A stretch of DNA of 64,000 nucleotides from Arenicola marina (taxonomy: Eukaryota; Annelida; Polychaeta; Arenicolidae): contig OZ025253.1 of assembly GCA_964019135.1 (NCBI GenBank), positions 11,227,059 to 11,291,058 on the forward strand, in the 5' to 3' direction. The notes beneath the pieces were generated by a model. It was not told the DNA's origin. It did no database searches and was given only the letters and a program-made list of their open reading frames with translations. The stretch's first letter is position 1. Every line of letters starts with the position of its first letter. Shown here piece by piece: positions 57,263 to 64,000 of the stretch. Both the position numbers and the translations under genes were made by a program.

Positions 57263-60200
57263 GGAGTGTACAGGATCCCAACCACCGCGCATGCGGAGTG
57301 TATAGGATCCCAGCCACCGAGCATGAGGAGTGTATAGGATCCCAGCCACCGAGCATGAGGAGTGTACAGGATCCCAGCCACCGAGCATGAGGAGTGTACA
57401 GGATCCCAGCCACCGAGCATGAGGAGTGTATAGGATCCCAGCCACCGAGCATGAGGAGTGTACAGGATCCCAGCCACCGAGCATGAGGAGTGTACAGGAT
57501 CCCAACCACCGCGCATGAGGAGTGTATAGGATCCCAGCCACCGAGCATGCGGAGTGTACAGGATCCCAGCCACCGAGCATGAGGAGTGTATAGGATCCCA
57601 GCCACCGAGCATGCGGAGTGTACAGGATCCCAGCCACCGAGCATGAGGAGTGTACAGGATCCCAGCCACCGAGCATGAGGAGTGTACAGGATCCCAACCA
57701 CCGCGCATGCGGAGTGTATAGGATCCCAGCCACCGAGCATGCGGAGTGTACAGGATCCCAGCCACCGAGCATGAGGAGTGTACAGGATCCCAGCCACCGA
57801 GCATGCGGAGTGTACAGGATCCCAGCCACCGAGCATGAGGAGTGTATAGGATCCCAGCCACCGAGCATGAGGAGTGTACAGGATCCCAGCCACCGAGCAT
57901 GCGGAGTGTACAGGATCCCAGCCACCGAGCATGAGGAGTGTACAGGATCCCAGCCACCGAGCATGCGGAGTGTACAGGATCCCAGTCACCGAGCATGAGG
58001 AGTGTACAGGATCCCAGCCACCGAGCATGAGGAGTGTACAGGATCCCAGTCACCGAGCATGAGGAGTGTATAGGATCCCAGCCACCGAGCATGAGGAGTG
58101 TACAGGATCCCAGCCACCGAGCATGAGGAGTGTACAGGATCCCAGCCACCGAGCATGAGGAGTGTACAGGATCCCAGCCACCGAGCATGCGGAGTGTACA
58201 GGATCCCAGCCACCGAGCATGAGGAGTGTACAGGATCCCAGCCACCGAGCATGCGGAGTGTACAGGATCCCAGTCACCGAGCATGAGGAGTGTACAGGAT
58301 CCCAGCCACCGAGCATGAGGAGTGTACAGGATCCCAGTCACCGAGCATGCGGAGTGTACAGGATCCCAGCCACCGAGCATGAGGAGTGTACAGGATCCCA
58401 GCCACCGAGCATGCGGAGTGTATAGGATCCCAGCCACCGCGCTGGAGGAGTGTACAGGATCCCAGCCACCGAGCATGAGGAGTGTACAGGATCCCAGCCA
58501 CCGAGCATGAGGAGTGTACAGGATCCCAGCCACCGAGCATGAGGAGTGTACAGGATCCCAGCCACCGAGCATGAGGAGTGTACAGGATCCCAGCCACCGA
58601 GCATGAGGAGTGTACAGGATCCCAGCCACCGCGCTGGAGGAGTGTACAGGATCCCAGCACCGCGCATGCGGAGTGTATAGGATCCCAGCCACCGAGCATG
58701 CGGAGTGTATAGGATCCCAGCCACCGCGCATGCGGAGTGTACAGGATCCCAGCACCGCGCATGAGGAGTGTACAGGATCCCAGTCACCGAGCATGCGGAG
58801 TGTATAGGATCCCAGCCACCGAGCATGAGGAGTGTACAGGATCCCGGCCACCGAGCATGAGGAGTGTACAGGATCCCAGCACCGCGCATGAGGAGTGTAC
58901 AGGATCCCAGTCACCGAGCATGCGGAGTGTATAGGATCCCAGCCACCGAGCATGAGGAGTGTACAGGATCCCAGCCACCGAGCATGAGGAGTGTACAGGA
59001 TCCCAGCCACCGCGCATGCGGAGTGTATAGGATCCCAGCCACCTAGCATGAGGAGTGTACAGGATCCCAGCCACCGCGCATGGGGAGTGTACAGGATCCC
59101 AGCCACCGAGCATGAGGAGTGTACAGGATCCCAGCCACCGAGCATGCGGAGTGTACAGGATCCCAGCCACCGAGCATGAGGAGTGTACAGGATCCCAGCC
59201 ACCGAGCATGAGGAGTGTACAGGATCCCAGCCACCGAGCATGAGGAGTGTACAGGATCCCAGCCACCGAGCATGAGGAGTGTACAGGATCCCAGCCACCG
59301 AGCATGAGGAGTGTACAGGATCCCAGCCACCGCGCTGGAGGAGTGTACAGGATCCCAGCACCGCGCATGCGGAGTGTATAGGATCCCAGTCACCGAGCAT
59401 GCGGAGTGTACAGGATCCCAGCCACCGAGCATGAGGAGTGTACAGGATCCCAGCCACCGAGCATGAGGAGTGTACAGGATCCCAGCCACCGCGCTGGAGG
59501 AGTGTACAGGATCCCAGCACCGCGCATGAGGAGTGTACAGGATCCCAGCCACCGAGCATGCGGAGTGTATAGGATCCCAGCCACCGCGCATGAGGAGTGT
59601 ACAGGATCCCAGCCACCGAGCATGAGGAGTGTACAGGATCCCAGCCACCGAGCATGAGGAGTGTACAGGATCCCAGCCACCGAGCATGAGGAGTGTATAG
59701 GATCCCAGCCACCGAGCATGAGGAGTGTATAGGATCCCAGCCACCGCGCATGAGGAGTGTACAGGATCCCAGCCACCGAGCATGAGGAGTGTATAGGATC
59801 CCAGTCACCGAGCATGCGGAGTGTACAGGATCCCAGCCACCGCGCGTGAGGAGTGTATAGGATCCCAGCCACCGAGCATGAGGAGTGTATAGGATCCCAG
59901 CCACCGAGCATGAGGAGTGTACAGGATCCCAGCCACCGAGCATGCGGAGTGTATAGGATCCCAGTCACCGAGCATGCGGAGTGTACAGGATCCCAGCCAC
60001 CGCGCGTGAGGAGTGTATAGGATCCCAGCCACCGAGCATGAGGAGTGTATAGGATCCCAGCCACCGAGCATGAGGAGTGTATAGGATCCCAGCCACCGAG
60101 CATGAGGAGTGTACAGGATCCCAGCCACCGAGCATGCGGAGTGTATAGGATCCCAGTCACCGAGCATGAGGAGTGTACAGGATCCCAGCCACCGAGCATG

Positions 60201-60810
60201 AGGAGTGTACAGGATCCCAGCCACCGAGCATGAGGAGTGTACAGGATCCCAGCCACCGCGCATGAGGAGTGTACAGGATCCCAGCCACCGCGCATGAGGA
60301 GTGTACAGGATCCCAGCCACCGCGCATGAGGAGTGTACAGGATCCCAGCCACCGAGCATGCGGAGTGTACAGGATCCCAGCCACCGAGCATGAGGAGTGT
60401 ATAGGATCCCAGTCACCGAGCATGAGGAGTGTATAGGATCCCAGTCACCGAGCATGCGGAGTGTATAGGATCCCAGTCACCGAGCATGAGGAGTGTATAG
60501 GATCCCAGTCACCGAGCATGCGGAGTGTATAGGATCCCAGTCACCGAGCATGAGGAGTGTATAGGATCCCAGCCACCGCGCTGGAGGAGTGTACAGGATC
60601 CCAGCACCGCGCATGAGGAGTGTACAGGATCCCAGCCACCGAGCATGAGGAGTGTATAGGATCCCAGCCACCGAGCATGAGGAGTGTATAGGATCCCAGT
60701 CACCGAGCATGCGGAGTGTATAGGATCCCAGCCACCGCGCTGGAGGAGTGTACAGGATCCCAGCACCGCGCATGAGGAGTGTACAGGATCCCAGCCACCG
60801 AGCATGAGGA

Positions 60811-63495
60811 GTGTATAGGATCCCAGTCACCGCGCATGCGGAGTGTACAGGATCCCAGCCACCGAGCATGAGGAGTGTACAGGATCCCAGCCACCGAGCA
60901 TGCGGAGTGTACAGGATCCCAGCCACCGAGCATGAGGAGTGTATAGGATCCCAGCCACCGAGCATGAGGAGTGTACAGGATCCCAGCCACCGCGCATGAG
61001 GAGTGTACAGGATCCCAACCACCGAGCATGCGGAGTGTACAGGATCCCAGCCACCGAGCATGAGGAGTGTACAGGATCCCAGCCACCGAGCATGCGGAGT
61101 GTACAGGATCCCAGCCACCGAGCATGAGGAGTGTACAGGATCCCAGCCACCGAGCATGAGGAGTGTACAGGATCCCAGCCACCGAGCATGAGGAGTGTAC
61201 AGGATCCCAGCCACCGCGCTGGAGGAGTGTACAGGATCCCAGCCACCGAGCATGAGGAGTGTACAGGATCCCAGCCACCGAGCATGAGGAGCGTACAGGA
61301 TCCCAGCCACCGCGCATGAGGAGTGTATAGGATCCCAGCCACCGAGCATGAGGAGTGTACAGGATCCCAGCCACCGAGCATGAGGAGTGTACAGGATCCC
61401 AGCCACCGAGCATGAGGAGTGTACAGGATCCCAGCCACCGAGCATGCGGAGTGTACAGGATCCCAGCCACCGAGCATGCGGAGTGTATAGGATCCCAGCC
61501 ACCGAGCATGAGGAGTGTATAGGATCCCAGCCACCGAGCATGAGGAGTGTACAGGATCCCAGCCACCGCGCATGAGGAGTGTACAGGATCCCAACCACCG
61601 AGCATGCGGAGTGTATAGGATCCCAGCCACCGAGCATGAGGAGTGTATAGGATCCCAGCCACCGAGCATGAGGAGTGTACAGGATCCCAGCCACCGAGCA
61701 TGAGGAGTGTATAGGATCCCAGCCACCGAGCATGAGGAGTGTACAGGATCCCAGCCACCGAGCATGAGGAGTGTACAGGATCCCAGCCACCGAGCATGAG
61801 GAGTGTATAGGATCCCAGCCACCGCGCATGAGGAGTGTATAGGATCCCAGCCACCGAGCATGAGGAGTGTATAGGATCCCAGTCACCGAGCATGAGGAGT
61901 GTACAGGATCCCAGCCACCGAGCATGAGGAGTGTACAGGATCCCAGCCACCGAGCATGAGGAGTGTACAGGATCCCAGCCACCGCGCATGAGGAGTGTAC
62001 AGGATCCCAGCCACCGAGCATGCGGAGTGTACAGGATCCCAGCCACCGAGCATGAGGAGTGTATAGGATCCCAGCCACCGAGTATGAGGAGTGTACAGGA
62101 TCCCAGCCACCGAGCATGAGGAGTGTATAGGATCCCAGCCACCGAGCATGAGGAGTGTACAGGATCCCAGCCACCGAGCATGAGGAGTGTACAGGATCCC
62201 AGCCACCGAGCATGAGGAGTGTACAGGATCCCAACCACCGAGCATGAGGAGTGTACAGGATCCCAGCCACCGAGTATGAGGAGTGTACAGGATCCCAGCC
62301 ACCGAGCATGAGGAGTGTATAGGATCCCAACCACCGAGCATGAGGAGTGTACAGGATCCCAGCCACCGAGTATGAGGAGTGTACAGGATCCCAGCCACCG
62401 AGCATGCGGAGTGTACAGGATCCCAGCCACCGCGCTGGAGGAGTGTACAGCATCCCAGCCACCGAGCATGAGGAGTGTACAGGATCCCAGCCACCGAGCA
62501 TGAGGAGTGTACAGGATCCCAGCCACCGAGCATGAGGAGTGTACAGGATCCCAACCACCGCGCATGCGGAGTGTATAGGATCCCAGCCACCGAGCATGCG
62601 GAGTGTACAGGATCCCAGCCACCGAGCATGAGGAGTGTACAGGATCCCAGCTACCGAGCATGAGGAGTGTACAGGATCCCAGCCACCGAGCATGCGGAGT
62701 GTACAGGATCCCAGCCACCGAGCATGCGGAGTGTACAGGATCCCAGCCACCGAGCATGAGGAGTGTACAGGATCCCAACCACCGCGCATGCGGAGTGTAT
62801 AGGATCCCAGCCACCGAGCATGCGGAGTGTACAGGATCCCAGCCACCGAGCATGAGGAGTGTACAGGATCCCAGCCACCGAGTATGAGGAGTGTACAGGA
62901 TCCCAGCCACCGAGCATGCGGAGTGTACAGGATCCCAGCCACCGCGCTGGAGGAGTGTAAAGCATCCCAGCCACCGAGCATGAGGAGTGTACAGGATCCC
63001 AGCCACCGAGCATGAGGAGTGTACAGGATCCCAGCCACCGAGCATGAGGAGTGTACAGGATCCCAACCACCGCGCATGCGGAGTGTATAGGATCCCAGCC
63101 ACCGAGCATGCGGAGTGTACAGGATCCCAGCCACCGAGCATGAGGAGTGTACAGGATCCCAGCTACCGAGCATGAGGAGTGTACAGGATCCCAGCCACCG
63201 AGCATGCGGAGTGTACAGGATCCCAGCCACCGAGCATGCGGAGTGTACAGGATCCCAGCCACCGAGCATGAGGAGTGTACAGGATCCCAACCACCGCGCA
63301 TGCGGAGTGTATAGGATCCCAGCCACCGAGCATGCGGAGTGTACAGGATCCCAGCCACCGAGCATGAGGAGTGTACAGGATCCCAGCCACCGAGCATGCG
63401 GAGTGTACAGGATCCCAGCCACCGAGCATGAGGAGTGTATAGGATCCCAGCCACCGAGCATGAGGAGTGTACAGGATCCCAGCCACCGAGCATGA
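60811..63495 (+). repeat. Higher-order block in the terminal array, copy 2
   Basis: This is the partner of the block near 54.8-57.3 kb. Within it, the stretch starting at 62603 recurs at 63115, 512 bp or exactly 16 units later, so a further local duplication happened in this copy only. Edges are approximate because unmarked units cannot be assigned. Confidence 0.65.
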
Positions 63496-64000
63496 GGAGT
63501 GTACAGGATCCCAACCACCGCGCATGCGGAGTGTATAGGATCCCAGCCACCGAGCATGCGGAGTGTACAGGATCCCAGCCACCGAGCATGAGGAGTGTAC
63601 AGGATCCCAGCCACCGAGCATGAGGAGTGTACAGGATCCCAACCACCGCGCATGCGGAGTGTATAGGATCCCAGCCACCGAGCATGCGGAGTGTACAGGA
63701 TCCCAGCCACCGAGCATGAGGAGTGTACAGGATCCCAGCCACCGAGCATGCGGAGTGTACAGGATCCCAGCCACCGAGCATGAGGAGTGTATAGGATCCC
63801 AGCCACCGAGCATGAGGAGTGTACAGGATCCCAGTCACCGAGCATGAGGAGTGTACAGGATCCCAGCCACCGAGCATGCGGAGTGTACAGGATCCCAGCC
63901 ACCGAGCATGAGGAGTGTATAGGATCCCAGCCACCGAGCATGAGGAGTGTACAGGATCCCAGCCACCGAGCATGCGGAGTGTACAGGATCCCAGCCACCG

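Larger units (their letters stand above)
38389..64000 (+). repeat. Terminal 32-bp minisatellite, over 25.6 kb, cut by the window end
   Basis: About 800 copies of a 32-bp unit that starts GATCCCAGCCACCGAGCATG and ends AGGAGTGTACAG. Variants are GCGCATG, GCGCTGG, TGCGGAG for TGAGGAG, TATAG for TACAG, and 31-bp units with CCCAGCACCG. Nearly every unit contains GGATCC (a BamHI site). The minus strand of the unit has no stop codon in any frame, giving open frames of up to 2,447 codons. These show a repeated 11+11+10-residue pattern and no domain, so I do not call them genes. Whether the array lies between genes or in another gene's intron cannot be told. Confidence 0.95.

Noticed and set aside
38389-64000. 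CRISPR-like array suggested by a regular 32-bp repeat
   Set aside because: There are no unique spacers between repeats, since units abut directly, and the host is a eukaryote.
2469-64000. Telomeric or centromeric satellite
   Set aside because: Units of 32-38 bp do not match known telomere repeats, and one array set is confined to the introns of a gene with intact exons.

Overview
This is animal (metazoan) genomic DNA, not a microbial gene cluster. It holds one recognisable three-exon protein gene with GT..AG introns and a polyadenylation signal, a tRNA-derived SINE, and short inverted-repeat DNA elements. More than 85 percent of the window is tandem minisatellite DNA. The GC-rich codon use of the exons, the SINE and the intronic minisatellites would fit a marine invertebrate such as a lancelet or a mollusc. 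That placement is a guess and nothing here proves it.

Layout. 1-1523 is 5' flank, with one probable short DNA transposon at 520-694. The gene runs from the ATG at 1524 to the TGA at 36478 as exons 1524-1611, 23734-24028 and 36193-36478. The spliced product is a 222-residue secreted protein that looks like a concanavalin A-type (LamG-like) beta-sandwich. Intron 1 is 22.1 kb and consists mostly of a 20.8 kb array of 38-bp units broken up by a 56-bp spacer (2469-23259). An eight-copy 32-bp array (2058-2313) precedes it. Intron 2 is 12.2 kb and consists mostly of an 11.3 kb C-rich 32-bp array (24672-36044), preceded by three identical 43-bp units. Downstream, 36479-38388 holds the 3' UTR, two inverted-repeat elements and a SINE with a perfect 13-bp target-site duplication. 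From 38389 to the window end there is a third, unrelated 32-bp array of about 800 copies that continues beyond the window.

The arrays have internal structure. The 38/56-bp array carries a head-to-tail duplication of 10,003 bp with very few differences, and one copy has lost exactly fifteen 38-bp units plus two spacers. The 32-bp array in intron 2 has decayed edges and one disrupted zone. The terminal array carries a repeated block about 6 kb away from its partner and shows regional spread of unit variants. The very long open frames on the minus strand (up to about 2,800 codons) come from stop-free units whose lengths are not multiples of three, and I do not call them genes.

I see no operon-like or multi-gene system. 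The main points of interest are a small gene whose introns have filled with unrelated minisatellites, three of four major arrays sharing an exact 32-bp period without visible sequence similarity, and an intron-1 array whose unit contains a 10-nt perfect complement of the exon-1 splice donor.
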